A DNA stretch of 64,000 nucleotides from Sipunculus nudus (GCA_026874595.1 CM049314.1:77330300-77394299); one strand, 5' to 3'. Shown: positions 1 through 12,720, numbered from the stretch's first letter. Numbers and translations are program-made. Notes: generated by a model not told the origin, from the letters alone.

Positions 1-82
1 GCACAAACAGAAGTCCATACGTTCCCACGTTATACTTGTTTTCACGTTAACACCCTAGTAAATTGATGATGTTTATTTTCGC

Positions 83-139
<57 letters not shown>

Positions 140-3100
140 TGTTTTCATATACCGCCATAGACGTGGATTAGATGCGAAAGGAATACTTTTCGGTAAAAAA
201 AAATCAAGATACTTCTTAAGTGCCTGCAGGGTAAAAAAATGCTCCCTGCTTTGGAATTATATAAATCAACATGGTGAATTCATATAGGTGTGGATGTTGA
301 CGTGTGAGAAAGTTGTTTTCGAACCAAAATGCTATAAAACATGAAACAAACGCCAACATTACCGTAATACGCCCATATCGTAAGGTGCGGATGGCCAGTC
401 ATTTTGAAACTATAATATTCACTTCTCGGTCCTTGTATATTTCATCCTGGTTACATAATATGTAAGTTGTAGCTGTGAGACAATGAGACAAAAAGCCCTA
501 GGACAATACTGCATATACGGGGAATCAGACTAGTTGAAGACACCATTTACACTTTTTGGCATAGACATAGGAAAAACGTCAACATATATAGTTCAGTGAG
601 GAAAATTCTCACGAACTTAGAGGTAAAATTATGTTTTGGGTCTCCATGGATCATTAGCCCGCAGTTGTCCGAAACGACAGGTGACACACAGTGGGGTATC
701 GTAGATCGGGTATTGAAGAGATAGCAACATGAGCACTACTGCTTGTTCACACTTTGTTTCCGTAACATTTACTCAAAATTATACCACTTGAGGGTAATGA
801 TATAAAATATTTATCCATGTCTTCAATTAAGTATCGACCATTCGTTGGTAAGGTTTCTTTTATTTCGTCATAGAGTCCTAACAAAGGGGTAGTTATTCCT
901 TACTCTTTTTTTAATTTGGTTTACTGTTGTCATTCAAAAAAGTGTCAGAAGTGCTTTGAGTGACCGTGCAGTGAAATGAATTTTATATGGAATTGTAAGG
1001 TACCATCACAAAATACAGTTCACGTATCATGTAACAAATAATCTGTATTTTATCATTTAGGACCCATTATAACAGGCATTTAATGTTATCAGTTGTACAT
1101 ACAACCTGTTATATTAAATACAGAATTAATCTGTTTGTTTCGTGTTTCCATAAGAGTATTTTGTTACCACAGAGAAATGCCTAGAATCCGTGAAAATTAT
1201 GACAAATTTTAATGTTAATCTTTACAAGTATAATTAAATGAAGTGTCGGGCTGCCGGCCAAACTTTTAACTCCAAGGTGTGCAAAACGCATGATATCATG
1301 TTTTGCTTAAAACCACAAATCCGCAGGTTTGATTAAATTTCTGCCAGTTTTCAAGAGTTTTTATCATAAGATAGAAACCATTAAATTTTAAATTCAGTTT
1401 GTCAAGCTAGTTTTATATCCGTTTTGAGTTTGTACTTCACACGAAGAAAATAATAACGTCTATAAGCTAATAAGAACAATGATCTAATGAGACAACCTTA
1501 TTGTCCATGCACAATCGATGTAGCCCATGAAAAAGCGTATTATAAACAAAACGCGAGAAAAAGGGAAATCTTATTTATAATGGGTTGAACATGACAACCT
1601 GCAGACGAATTCCATTAGATTAAGTATATACATATGTGACTTGAGGACTATGCTTATATCAGTGTGTCACGTAGAAAAACCTCAACTATAAGTTATCAGG
1701 GGGTACAGGCTTCCACGTGCCATCTACCTTCATAAGACTAGGGAAGACTGTCACATAGTTAAATCCTTTCTGGGTATAAGAACTATTTCTTAAGTGGCAT
1801 AAACAGGAACATTAAGTCTGTGTATCAGTTTACCAATTATCCACGTTTACTTATACGTTGACTGTAACGTAGGTGGAATGACTTTATTTAATTAATATGT
1901 TCAAAGGGAACTCAAAATGCTAACGGAATATTTCATCTTATATGTAGCGAGTCTAATGAAAATGTAAAGCTAACAACTGAATCATCATGAAAATCTGCGA
2001 CCAGGTCACACTGGAGGTGTTAGCTTAGCATTTAGAAAACCAATAATTAGCATGTGGCGATACAGAAAATTTTCCTTTACCATAGAGACGGAGGTTCAGT
2101 TTGGGGTATGGGTCCACATTTGTTCTTTTGTTTCAATTTAACATTCGTACTCAAATGTTAGGATTATTGGCTGTTTAACCACGATATGAATGCAACATGA
2201 TTAAAGACCATTGCGATGTATCCCTCGGTATGGCTAGTATTATGACTAAAGTTAAACTTACCAGGCCACTAAAAGTGTCTACTGAGTCGTGGTGTCACGT
2301 CCACCAACAAACATATATAAACGAAAAACAGCCTTCCATCAATAACAGCCAATGATATAGAGAACCAGATTGTAGCTTAACGTTAGATGGAACATTTCCA
2401 TTTACGTATATATAAGCATAATATATGGAATCATGTGGTTTGTACTTACCTACCAACCAAAATATTTTTATTCATTTTCTTGAGATTCTATGGTAAGACA
2501 TTGACTTCAGGTTTCTTCGCCAGGAGATGTGATCTCTCTATCAGAAGGAGGATTAAGATGGTAATTTCGTTCATATACCATTTCAGCAGGCCCATACATA
2601 CAAGTTTTAAATAGCAAAATTGCGATTTAGGGAAAATGGCTTTCTTTTAAAGGACGCTTAACGCTTATTGAAACAGGTTCTGGATTTTTTTTTATTCCAG
2701 TAATAAATACCATCTGAAATAGCAATGCTATCTATTAGTCAAACGATATATCCGAAATTCTCTTTATTGGGTTTATAATGTACATATATTCTGAATAAAC
2801 CACCAAAATGTTATCGCTTCTATTCAACGCTTTCTTTAAGAATCAATATTGTACTTTATACATCTTGTGTGTGTTTGTTCGTGGCTACAATAAAGGAAAC
2901 ATGCAACATATTTGCAACTTATCAATCAATATTCATTCGTATTTAAGCGTCTGTTCAAACTTTAACATAAATTAGTTTTAAACAGAAATACCCAAGACCT
3001 GTCGGAAAGCATACATCACTTTATTTCTTTAAAAAAAGACATTAAAATGTTTTTGATTGCCTTATCTGTACCGCAGGTACACTGTTACAAATGTTTGGTT

Positions 3101-3689
3101 TAGAAAAAAATCATATTAGTATATACAAGTTTGCCAATGACACTTTTCAAACTGTACTTGTTGACAATTATATGTACACATTGGTCTCAGATTAAATGTA
3201 AGATATTTATTCAGATAGAGGATAAATTTCACATATTTCTCAAGACACGATGTAAGTCTGGGGTTTATGATTTTGGCCAGGTTAAAAAAAAATTGTCCAC
3301 CGACCAGACAGGCGGACTTACCTTAATATTAGCGAACGGAGGCAAAGCTCATGTTTGGAATTCAGCAAAGGTTTTTAAGGCTGAAATTTGGGGTTTTTTT
3401 TGCCCCAAGCACTGAAATGGTGACATCTTGTTTGGTGTATATTGGAAATAAAAGTGACATTGAGGTAAGGCATCCATTGTATACAGGACTATACATAGGA
3501 CTAAATGCTGCTAAGTTCATGTTAACAACAAAGGAGATTATACTAAAACATTCAAAAACTTAAAAAAAAACTAAAATTGAGAAATCCAACAACACACAAC
3601 TACAAGTAAGGTATAATAAAAATCGCTCCCCATTTAGGTATAAACCTACCAATTTATATATATATGTGTGTGTGTCTGTGTGGGTGTAG
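1..3689. other. Noncoding stretch with no recognised gene
   Basis: About 3.7 kb of AT-rich sequence. Open frames are short (below 100 codons), start arbitrarily and show no family motif or conserved partner elsewhere in the window. A (TA)26 tract lies at 85-136 and a TA/TG tract at 3655-3683. I did not see clear similarity to the repeat units that begin near 3690, although very diverged similarity cannot be excluded by eye. Confidence 0.5.
85..136. repeat. (TA)n microsatellite
   Basis: Uninterrupted TA dinucleotides, 26 repeats. Its translation gives the apparent Tyr-Ile repeat peptide in this area, which is not a real protein. Confidence 0.95.
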
Positions 3690-4135
3690 CTGTGTTAGTC
3701 TTTCGAAGAAGAAAGCGAAATAAAGACGCCTCAATGTAGACTGTTTTTTTTTTGTTCTCGAGCTTTCGAAAAGTAAACCTCCTAATAAAGTGACAAGTGG
3801 TATTTGCATAAAACAAGCGTATGCTTAACAGTGTACTATCACCATAATGTGTGGTACAGTGTGGTTGTTCACAGTACCATGATGCTGTAGGTGCGTATGT
3901 TCCGTTTGGGTTTCGTTACCCACAATACCGAGGAATTTGATGTCAAATCAAGATATCTACATATGTTTTGTTGAGTGCATGGCATTTGGGACGTTGATGG
4001 TTTGAAGTTCATTTTAATGTTCATGGTCGTAAATGACGATTGGCGAGTGGTATAGCAGGAATATAGTTATGTCAGTCAATGCTTAAATGAACGGCTTGAG
4101 TTAAGACTGGCCTGGCCTATAGAGCATAGTAAATA
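3690..4135. repeat. Repeat-unit segment, paralogous to 47695-48010
   Basis: The order of shared blocks matches 47695-48010: a block around CGCCTCAATGTAGACTG, then TTGAGTGCATGGCATTTGGG, then AATTCAT/TTCATTTTAATG, then GGCTTGAGTTAA. Identity is moderate with many small indels, as expected of an old duplication. No reading frame is conserved between the copies, so this looks like noncoding DNA. It is the first recognisable piece of the repeat-unit series that fills most of the window. Confidence 0.65.
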
Positions 4136-4810
4136 GTATGTTATATACTAACTAGAAAAACACTCAGAGAGCCAAGACCTCCATAAAGTCAGTTTATAAG
4201 CCTCATATTGAACTGTCGGCAATTTTCCTTAAAATTAATCCTGAATCCAGATTATTTTCGTGTCAAAATTAAGTCAATAATTTCCTTCGATCATTGTCGA
4301 AGTATCCTGAATATTTCATCAAAATCCGCCAATGACTAATGTTTCTAACTGACAAACAAGCAAACCCACATCCGCATAAACATAACCCCTGTCGCTAAGT
4401 GGAGTTAATAAACAGGTAAGGTTGAATATATTTGCAGACTATAGCTATATTTTTTTTTTTTTTTATGTACGGAATGCGGGATGCGGAAAGCCTATAAAGT
4501 CGGTACACGCATTAAGAAATGTAGGTGAGATTTCTCTTGCGCGCACTCGGTATGCGGACTGCTTATATAGCCGGCAAAAATGATCCCTACACGAATGTTA
4601 ATGTTTTTGGATCTTATCAAGTGAAATACATAGAAAAAATGCATGCCTCCCTGCAGGTTCATATAAAATCTCTGAACGCACATTCCATAATCCGTAGATA
4701 AGGAATCTTACACGCTACCACTGAAGAAACGAGTCCTCAAAACTTGTCAACGTCAGGTTTTGGCCCCATCTCCCGTGGACTATAAAAACAAAGGCAAGCA
4801 ACGCTGGCCT

Positions 4811-5075
4811 CGACTGCTTTACGTTGATTCAATGACAGATTTCAGGGAAAAGGCACGTACACGTGCAATGACGTCATTGTACTCTATGACGTCACGACTC
4901 TCTCCAAATGTGGTCATATCGTCACCACCTTAACAGTGTGAGCCAGTGTGAGCAAATGTGCAATAGACCCCTAAAAACACCAGAGCTGATTCCGGCCTTT
5001 TTTTTACGCATGGATCTGTCAGAAATTTAATCACTTGTTCCTTGTAACATAGCCGAGCTATGCTAAAAATTTCAC
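4811..5075. repeat. Direct repeat copy 1 with two palindromic TGACGTCA sites
   Basis: This segment and 5140-5390 share, in order: TACGTTGATT, ATTTCAGGGAA, GGCAC, a TGACGTCA, a GACTCTC/GACTCGC block, the GACCCC...AAAA block, GCATGGATC, and TTGTTCCTTGTA. The repeat period is about 325 bp. Copy 1 has two perfect TGACGTCA octamers at 4869-4876 and 4887-4894, with starts 18 bp apart. TGACGTCA is the classical cAMP-response element recognised by CREB/ATF bZIP factors. Whether these bind anything here is inference. Confidence 0.7.
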
Positions 5076-5139
5076 CAAACTGCGTTAATAACGAACAATA
5101 AACAAAAGTGTCCAAGCGCCTTTCCGCCGTCGTAGGCCT

Positions 5140-5390
5140 ACGTTGATTTACTGATATATTTCAGGGAATCGGCACATTCACATGGAGTGACGTCAATATC
5201 ATCTGCGACGTCGAGACTCGCACCCCCAACTATGGGAAAACGTCACCTGCGTATAAATAATATATGCTATGGACCCCCCCCCCCCATAAAATACTGGAGC
5301 CCATTCAGGGGTTATGTACGCATGGATCGCCCTAAAAATCAAAACAATTGTTCCTTGTATCACTGCCAAGATAAATTTCATCTAACCTCG
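5140..5390. repeat. Direct repeat copy 2 with one TGACGTCA site
   Basis: Diverged second copy of the 4811-5075 repeat. The first octamer is intact at 5188-5195. The position of the second octamer reads GCGACGTCGA, so the paired arrangement is only half preserved. A poly-C run of 13 bases interrupts the copy near 5273-5285. No open frame spans both copies, so a coding explanation is unlikely. Confidence 0.65.
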
Positions 5391-7114
5391 TTGAAGACTT
5401 GTTGTGTTATAATACTAACAGATATACTGGAAAACAGATATACGCGCCCCCCAAAAACATACCCCCTCCCACCGCTACGCTAGGCGAAGGTAATTATCAA
5501 AGTTCCAGCATATGTAACTGGTGCATATAGCTTACTGTATATTTCTATTAGTGAGCTTAAGAGTTGTTCACACAATATAGTGGTATAAATGGCGAGAATG
5601 TGCACGTATGCATTATAAGATTGATTTTAACTGAACATAACTTACAAGTTAAGATTAAAAGAATCGATTGGAAAATTACATTTGATTTTTTTAGATTATT
5701 TAATAAATTATTTGCTTTTACGTTATTATGTGGTTTATAAACTTACCTTTGGTAAACAAACTTAGCTTTAGGATCAGATTTGGCGTTTTCCTTCCAGCTT
5801 TTAATAATATTAATTAGGTTAACCTTGAAGGTCGAAATTAATGGTCATTCATCTTCTCTGCGATGTAAGACAAATTAAAAGCACTTTAATCTTACACATT
5901 ATTGAAAAGGTTCTGTCATTCTTATTCAATAAAATAAACAAACCTGCTCTTTGAATCTAAGTTTTCTGCCTCTGCTTGTCGCTCAGTCGTATTAAACGAG
6001 ACGTGTTGCCATAGCCGCTTACTTAATTACTTTAGTAATTAAAACTCCCCATTTAATTAGAATAATACAATTTCAAATAAAAATACCTGGACAATTAATC
6101 TGAGCCTTAGTAAGTAATATTAATAAAATTGCATTAAATGATTGATTTAAAATTAATTGAAAGATCTTTTTAGATTAATTAATTTGGAATATAGTCTTTA
6201 AACTTAATATGCGAATTATCACACAACCATGGTAAAAAAGGTTATTGTTTTAAATACATGAATGGTCTCATGTTACCCGAGAATCCTCAATGCATGTATA
6301 ATTTCTGCTTAACAACTCTAGTTAATTCAGTATTGTCTTTGAAACAATGTCCTTCTCTCCCCGAAGAACTAGAAATCAATTTGCTAATATCTTTAGGACA
6401 CTGAGGTTTAGGCACATTTTCTTTGAGTCACTAGCAAGTAATTATCAGTATCAGTCACTATGAATATCATTTTTATCGGACGACTCTGATTCAGAGAGAT
6501 AGAGTTCGGAATCGGCATTTTACTTCTACTTTGTTAACATTTTTTTCTTTCCATTTCCCGTTTAAGATGTTATGCGATTTCTGTTATATACGTTGCAAAT
6601 AGTCCGGGAAAGCAACTTCTACATTTAAGCAGTATTATCTCACACAATTTGATTATAATTGGAAATGTGTTTGTATATGTTCTGCTCTGTATATGTAAAA
6701 TATAATGACTTTTGACAACATTTTGATATACTTTTAGATCCTTAATATAACTCAGCCGAAATATGAGATCAGGTTTCCCTCGTTATAGAAATCGCACGCT
6801 ACGGTCAGTGATAGCATTTAATGCTAATTTGTTCATTCTAATAGGCCAACATATCTTTGTACTTTCAAGCAGGGTCAGATTGAAAATAAGGAACCGGAAA
6901 CATGTTTGAAGCAACGTTTTAAAAATGTTACCCTATTATGAGATTTTGTTTCTGCCAAAATAGAATCCCTGATAAATCTCTTTAAATATGACCTTTAATC
7001 ATTCAAGATTGCAAATGAGCTAGTTAATTTATAAGAATTGTACAAGCTATTCGGATGTAATTTTACACTTATTTTTTCTAAGGCCCACATAGGCTTAAGT
7101 CTACGGAATTGTTT

Positions 7115-7595
7115 CTATAAAGACATTACCATACGCTCCCGAGGCAGCGGAAAGCTTGCGTTTCTAAAGAAACTTCTGATTGTCCCTGCTGCCTGGTTTA
7201 CCGTTTATGAAACATTTAGACACCAGGTGGTTTGGTCGTTGTCTGGATGCAAACCTAATACCAGTTACAAACACTCGACAGGCATCATGGCTCCGCCCAT
7301 AGCTGCGCTTCAAGTGCGTTTCAAGTGCACTCAAGTGCATACCTTTTAGTAAAAAAAATATAGTAAAATTTTAATTGCTCCCTCTACGATCTCGCTTCAT
7401 CGACCGATTCGATTAAGACATTTCGACTATGTTAGCGTATTCATGTATCCGTTTGCCAGAAAAACGGAAACCAGCCAGCGAGGTGTGCACGTTACCTATG
7501 TTGTTTCATTTCGCTTGAATTACATGTACACAAGGACCTGTGAAAACCACGTGTGTCTGTTCAAACGGTTGCCGGGGAGATGAGCTATCATTCAA
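7115..7595. other. Insertion unique to unit U1, with CAAGTGC cluster
   Basis: The paralogous places (about 32200-32260, 38980-39040, 49225-49285) go straight from the GGCCC...TAGGGTT block to the AATAGTTATATAA block. Here about 480 bp intervene. The segment is less AT-rich than its surroundings and holds a 103-codon open frame (7038-7349) that crosses the left edge of the insertion, which argues against it being a gene. Three CAAGTGC heptamers sit at 7311, 7322 and 7332. No terminal repeats or target duplication were obvious. Confidence 0.45.
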
Positions 7596-8329
7596 AACGA
7601 AATGAACAACAAAATAGTTATATAAATTTCCGCTAAATGTGACTACCGGTCTTATGTTTGTATCATATGGTGGCGGTAGGTCTCATAACTATATGTAGTT
7701 ATCATATCTGTAGTAATCATTTATAAAATAAACATTTAAGTTATCAAAAATGCATATTCTAAACCGTTTCCATGTTTAGCAGTAAAACCTATTAACTACT
7801 AAACCAATGGGACTTGTCAACTCACGGAAAAAGCAAAATAGTGTCTGTCTCAAACAAATATATACTCTTCACTTTTTCTTTCTTTCATACATGGTTAATT
7901 TAACATAATCCCCCTTAGATCAGGGCGTATATAACGAGGAAACATAGTGCTTGGATGACACCAGTGACAACGTCCGGCAGGTAAATGGGAGACTCCTAGA
8001 AACTTTAAGTCTAGTAATAAGACATTTTATCACACAATTCCCAAAGGGATGTGAATCATAAGAAGGGTTAAATTATCTTTGGTAAGAAGCTCTTACTTCA
8101 CATATTATATAAATCCGTAACTGAAAAAAAATCATATTTCACCAAAACCGTTGTTTCCCACTAAGGAACTCAAGGTCGTGTTTTTTTCCTGGTAAAGAAA
8201 GGATCGCCGGCAAGACAGAAGAACGAAGACGCACCTCGTGCGGATGACAGCTTCGGATTGGTTTTGAGACTGGGATTAGCATTTTGTTTCATGTACAGAC
8301 GACAATTTATAAAAGCACAACTGCAATTG

Positions 8330-8670
8330 AAACGTGCCCGCTTCCAGTGAATAAAGATTGAAAATGAGTTTAACCGCTCATTAAAACAAGGAAAAGCAAA
8401 TTCATTACACAAAACACATTTAACTCTGAAGAAATCCAACCACACTTACTAATGAATATAAACACAAATATGATACACTTATACAGAATTCGCTTTTACA
8501 GAATTGGAAATAAAATCCCATAGTCACATGCCCGCTGCATGTTTTACCGTAAGGTTCTTTAAAACAAAGCAAAACGAACTCAGAGCATGCAAACCAAATT
8601 TGACAACACATGCAGATGAACACATACATAACTAAGGTATACATTGACTCGCTATTACTTTAGATGAAAT
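8330..8670. repeat. Short tandem repeat K, two copies (about 185 and 155 bp)
   Basis: Each copy begins near an ACGTGCCCGCT-like block (8332; degenerate ACATGCCCGCTGCAT at 8526) and ends with a CACTTAC...GAACACA...GGTATACAT...CTCGC block. The same repeat occurs at 27140-27485 and, in three copies, at 50384-50890. The two U1 copies are strongly diverged, so the local tandem arrangement probably predates duplication of the larger units. Confidence 0.6.
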
Positions 8671-10238
8671 ACTACAATTATACATATGGTTTTGTTGATA
8701 TGTTTGTAGGCTCACATGTTCAGTATATCACGGTCCGTCTGTTCATCTCTACGAGATGCAAAACAGGAAATGACTATGAGTTTTATAAAATTAGAAATAT
8801 CTGATAAATTGATCAGTTGTCATACTCTAGTGTTCCATACAATAATGTTTTCGTTGAATCTTATGTTGTAATGCAACTCTCTTCCTGCCTCCTGGAACAA
8901 TCAATTAGAATAGCCTTGAAAGACGCAGTTGATGGTATTGTTCTACCAGGCGATGAAACATAAAATAGGACCCCTTCAATCTTACAATTATCCTCGAAGT
9001 TTTGTTCATATTCTCATTAATGACAAATGTTGATTCTTTAAACATCAGCGATTATTAGCTGCGTTCAGTTCGTTTTAAAGACCTGGAAGTCTACCAACAG
9101 CCGCTTGTCACTTTAAGACGGTTGTCGTTTGAAATATTGAGTGTTATTTTGATTAGTTTAGAAAGTAAATATCCCTGTTAATTAGAGAAAGACTTAAGTT
9201 AAAACACATTCCATGCTGCAGAAAGTAGTTTGAAAAGTTAATTTGATAAATCGTCAGACAGACCAATCACTTTAGACAGTTAACGTTAACTTTATTGCTT
9301 AATCCAGGATGAAAAAATTAATAATAATTGAATCGTATTAACAGACTGTGCATGAGTTTTGATGCTCCCGGATAACATGTCAATCATAACTGCACTAAAA
9401 GTTCCCGCTTCTTCTGTCAACCATTTACCTATGTTTACCTGAGTCTTGTGCAATGTCCGGTTCCATCACATGCAGATGAACGTAATCTCTAAATATTATA
9501 TGTGTTTATAAAAGAAGCTACCACCAGATCCCACACCCTAAAGTTCTAAATTGACATTTTAGTTCTACTACATCTTGATCTTCTTTTATCGTTTAACATG
9601 TTATCAAACACTTTTATGTCTTTCACTTTTGTTAACTGCCTTAATAGTCTAATTTTGCAACTTTCGCATTTGAATTGAAAAACACAGATGTCAAAAATAG
9701 AAAAAAAGTTTTCATTTACGTGTCAATGGCGCACTGTTGAGTAAAATAAAATTACTTTTGACAACTTTTTGACGTACTTGCAAAATCTTTGGTGATTTGT
9801 ATAACCTAACCGGGGTTGATATCCCGTGTCCCTTGCTCCAGGAAAACGGAACCTCCGATGAAAGGTTGCTTTAAAGGAAGATTTATTCATAAGTTTCTAA
9901 TAGAGTATGTTTGTCTGCTTTTAAGCAGATAAATTGTCCTTAAATGAAAGACAAATTGTATAAACACTCGACGGAAATAAATCATACGTTCCCCTCGAGG
10001 ATGGCACCAACTGATATCTGGAAGAGATTTTTGCCCAAAATGACATATGGGCAGGTTACTTCACAAATTTGAATGATTTAACTTCGATTAATGCCAAGAA
10101 TAAATATCAAATTTATCGTTTAGATATTTTTTTCTAATTTTCAGATACATCTTTTACAATGGCTTACAATTTGCTTGGCAAATTTAAATATTAGAACATG
10201 TCCTCTAAACAAATTAACATTCAATATTTAAGCAGGAC

Positions 10239-10986
10239 TGTTACAGGTGCTCTTTTTATTGTGTGACACGGGCGTAACTCGTGCTGTAGTTGCACTCTCA
10301 GTTTAATCCGTACTGGTTAAACTCTCATTGTCATGCTAGGTTGGGGCTGTCTTGCCTGGCCGGACCGGGTTGGGCTCACGTGTGAACCCTGGTATGTGGA
10401 GACACAGCGATGTTCTTCTATATGATTCCTGTAACGCGTGTTTACTGTGTATTATGTTAGATCCTTTAGACTGTTCGAGAAGTGGAAAATTCTCGGCTTG
10501 GGGCAAGAAGTTATAAATAGGGAGTTTTATTTTTCAGAGCCGATAGAGAGAAAAGTAGATTCCAGCGGACGCAGACGTGTGGGGCCTATCCGATCATCCA
10601 GTGATTTCAGAGATTCTACTATTCCTAACACTTTACAATTTAGTGCTGCCTGCCTCAAGTTTCTTTTCTGGAGAGCTTTAAATTGGACTTTTATTCTCCG
10701 AGAGAATTCGTGTGAACTGTTTGCCGGCTTATACAATTTAAAGGACTTATCGTTGTGACGGTGATGGTATCCAGGTACTGTGCACGTTGTTTATTTTACT
10801 GTGTGATTGTACTTATTTGTTGTTATACCGCTGTTATACTGTTTAATTATATTGATTAAGTCTATTGTAGGGTTGTTTTAGGAATAAATTATAGTTATTT
10901 GTTAACAAAAAACACTGACTTCTTTATTCATTCAAAATTTATGTTCATCACGCATACGTGATCTGTTGATATTAGGTTCCGTAAGG
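10239..10986 (+). mobile_element. Probable solo LTR (about 748 bp)
   Basis: This block is missing from the paralogous site near 28930-28945, where TTAAGCA runs directly into ATATATTCAAA. Here it starts TGTTAC and ends TCCGTAAGG, and is bracketed by the 5 bp direct repeat AGGAC (10234-10238 and 10987-10991), consistent with a target site duplication. Inside are a TATAAATAG box at 10512-10520 and an AATAAA signal at 10883-10888, in the order expected of an LTR on the + strand. The 3' terminus lacks the usual CA, so either it mutated or the boundary is slightly off. A 106-codon frame (10438-10758) lies within it without family motifs. A recombined LTR retrotransposon, possibly BEL/Pao-like from the TGTTAC start, is the best reading. 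Confidence 0.6.
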
Positions 10987-12375
10987 AGGACCCATTAATA
11001 TATATTCAAATATTTACAGAGTAATAAGCTCCAGTCTCTGTAGAAGTTCGTGGACATGCAACCGATCCAAATATTTCCAGTTTTAGGTAAATTATAAGAT
11101 TATTAGTAAATATACTAATATTTTAGAAGAAAGAAATAGAAATGATCATGGATTTCAAAAGGAATAATTTATCTCTCATTAGGCGGATTTAGAAGAACAG
11201 ATAATCAGTTAAACATTTCGGTTACATTACAGATTATCCATAATGAAACTTCATACTCGCCATAATTAACCATGATCAAAGTAATTTGAGAAAAAAACGC
11301 TTATTTCCCCCTGCAAATCTTATTCGAGTAACTCGTAATATCCAGTTTAAGATAATCACAGCTAACATGACCTGCTTAAAAGCTCAAACAAGCAGCAAAG
11401 TACAATGTGCCTTCTCAAATACTGGGGAGGCAATATCCTTTCTGGAATCACAATTCCCGTCATCCCACTAGTGCGTTGGAAATTGGAAAAGCCTTGACCT
11501 TGACAATATATAAAATAGCGACGTTACACGTATAAAGCCAGTTATTGTGATATATTGAGAAATCGTTCACTTGAAGGCAAAAAATTAACCCTAAGCTACA
11601 ACAATATCTTCAATTCGGACAAGATAAATTCATCCAACTAGAAAATATATCATCACAAAAAGCATCTTGTTTTAATTCTGCTTATCATAAAGCTATTGTT
11701 ACAAGTTATAAAATTGATATGCTGTTCCATATCGTGTAGTAGATCTTTCTTGCACTCCATTATTACTTATTTACCAGAATAAATTCAAACTATTACTGGG
11801 AGAGTCTCTCTTATATATTGCCTTTACAGAGCCTTGGCTTTATGAAGCGTTGTGAGTAGGACCTAACTTCCATGTTCATTTAAACTGTCACTTTTATGTT
11901 GCCTTGTAAAGTAATAATCACTACGACATATAAATGAAGTCCATGCTTACGCAGCTCATCACGATATTTACTATACAGAATAAATGGTCATCAAGATGAG
12001 TGCTGTAATGATGGGACACAATAAAGCAGGATTATTAAACAGCATGCATACAATCTGATGAGACTAACGCCATGTTTAAGATCACTTCACAAGATAAATA
12101 CGGATAAATTCGTAGGTCTTTTCGAAAAGTGTAGGGTACCGTATTCATCAAGACTGGCTTTGCTTACCCGAGAGATGAGTTGTAAGCGTTTAACAAATTA
12201 ATGTGATTCAATCTTTTAATCTGTGATTCAATTTAGATTCAGTTCTGTCTTAGGTCACATACATGTCATATTTTCTGAACTTGATATAAGATGGATATTT
12301 AAGCTAGATGAATTGTATGAACATATGAAATACATGTCTTCATTCTCAGCTTGTAAATGTAATTTTCACACCTGC

Positions 12376-12718
12376 ATAAGACTAAAGAAAGGATGTTTCA
12401 TTGCTAAAACATGTTGGTCAAGAAATCCCCTATTCTAGGAAAACAGTGACAAGAAAGTTCAATATATATATCTGTACAGGAATACTTTATAGAAAGTTCA
12501 GACAAGGTAATTTTAGACATGGCAATTGTATATATAAAACTGTTGGATTATCAGGCACATTATTTGGTTTGTACGATAATCTATTTTTATTTGATACATA
12601 ACGTCTCATGTGCTCTAACACTGGAGAAAAACAACACTAAAAATTCACAACAGTCTGTTTCACGGGATGCGATCCGATCAAGTTATGGGTCAATTATACA
12701 TGGTAATTTTCAGAGAAG

Positions 12719-12720
<2 letters not shown>
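12376..12720. repeat. Outer inverted-repeat arm, left (matches 22735-23075 inverted)
   Basis: This arm reads as the reverse complement of 22735-23075 with few differences. Its first 230 bp (12376-12606) are ordinary repeat-unit sequence, also found at 42700-42915. The rest (12607-12720) is sequence from the Penelope-like element family that carries the hammerhead-like motif, seen again at 23094-23170. The arm ends at a (TA)n tract. So the inverted repeat copies both element and flanking DNA, which is not expected of a simple terminal inverted repeat. Confidence 0.8.
12640..12690 (-). ncRNA. Degenerate hammerhead-like ribozyme motif (copy c)
   Basis: Minus strand reading gives a degraded CTTGA core, a stem-II-like CGGATCGCATCCCG, then GTGAAACAGACTG. 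The CUGAUGA box is damaged compared with the copy at 23121-23175, so cleavage activity is unlikely. Included because it is the inverted partner of the copy at 22760-22815. Confidence 0.45.

Larger units (their letters stand above)
4140..5498. other. Insertion relative to paralogous unit, unknown type
   Basis: At 48010-48040 the paralogous unit passes directly from the block ending near 4135 to the block AGTTCCAGCATATG that begins near 5499. About 1.36 kb here therefore has no counterpart in that copy. It contains a T-run (about 4450-4464), two imperfect GGATGCGG/GTATGCGG segments (4488-4570), and a pair of diverged direct repeats with CRE-like sites, listed separately. No coding motif, LTR ends or terminal inverted repeats were found. 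It may be a mobile element of unknown type or DNA lost from the other copy. Confidence 0.5.
5499..12606. repeat. Repeat unit U1, left part (noncoding, tandem-related)
   Basis: By-eye alignment of ordered blocks shows: 5499-10200 resembles 48032-52500; 6480-8000 resembles 31540-32600 and 38310-39370; 8030-12606 resembles 26460-30420, 32607-35760 and 39500-42910. Anchors include GAATGTGCA (5595 versus 48095), CCAAAGGGATGTGAA (8041, 26468, 39525), GATATCCCGTGTCCC (9817, 28507) and CCAGTTATTGTGATATATTGA (11538, 41851). Interruptions unique to this copy are 7115-7595 and the solo LTR at 10239-10986. Open frames are short and not conserved between copies, so I annotate no gene. Confidence 0.7.

Noticed and set aside
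63-287. ORFs with long Tyr-Ile repeats (also near 31453, 38167, 47512, 53081, 21593)
   Set aside because: They are translations of (TA)n microsatellites, with no sequence conservation beyond the tract.
5273-5285. Poly-C/poly-G runs (5273, 13510, 30571, 31308, 35931, 38050, 46544, 52299, 53271) as regulatory G-quadruplexes
   Set aside because: They are simple homopolymers with length differences between recent copies. Only the one at 13510 has a positional reason (polypurine tract) to be functional.
12054-12075. CTGATGAGACTAACGCC and similar CTGATGAG at 29934 and 42368, resembling a hammerhead core
   Set aside because: No GAAA box or flanking stems at the required distance; the similarity among them comes from the repeat unit.
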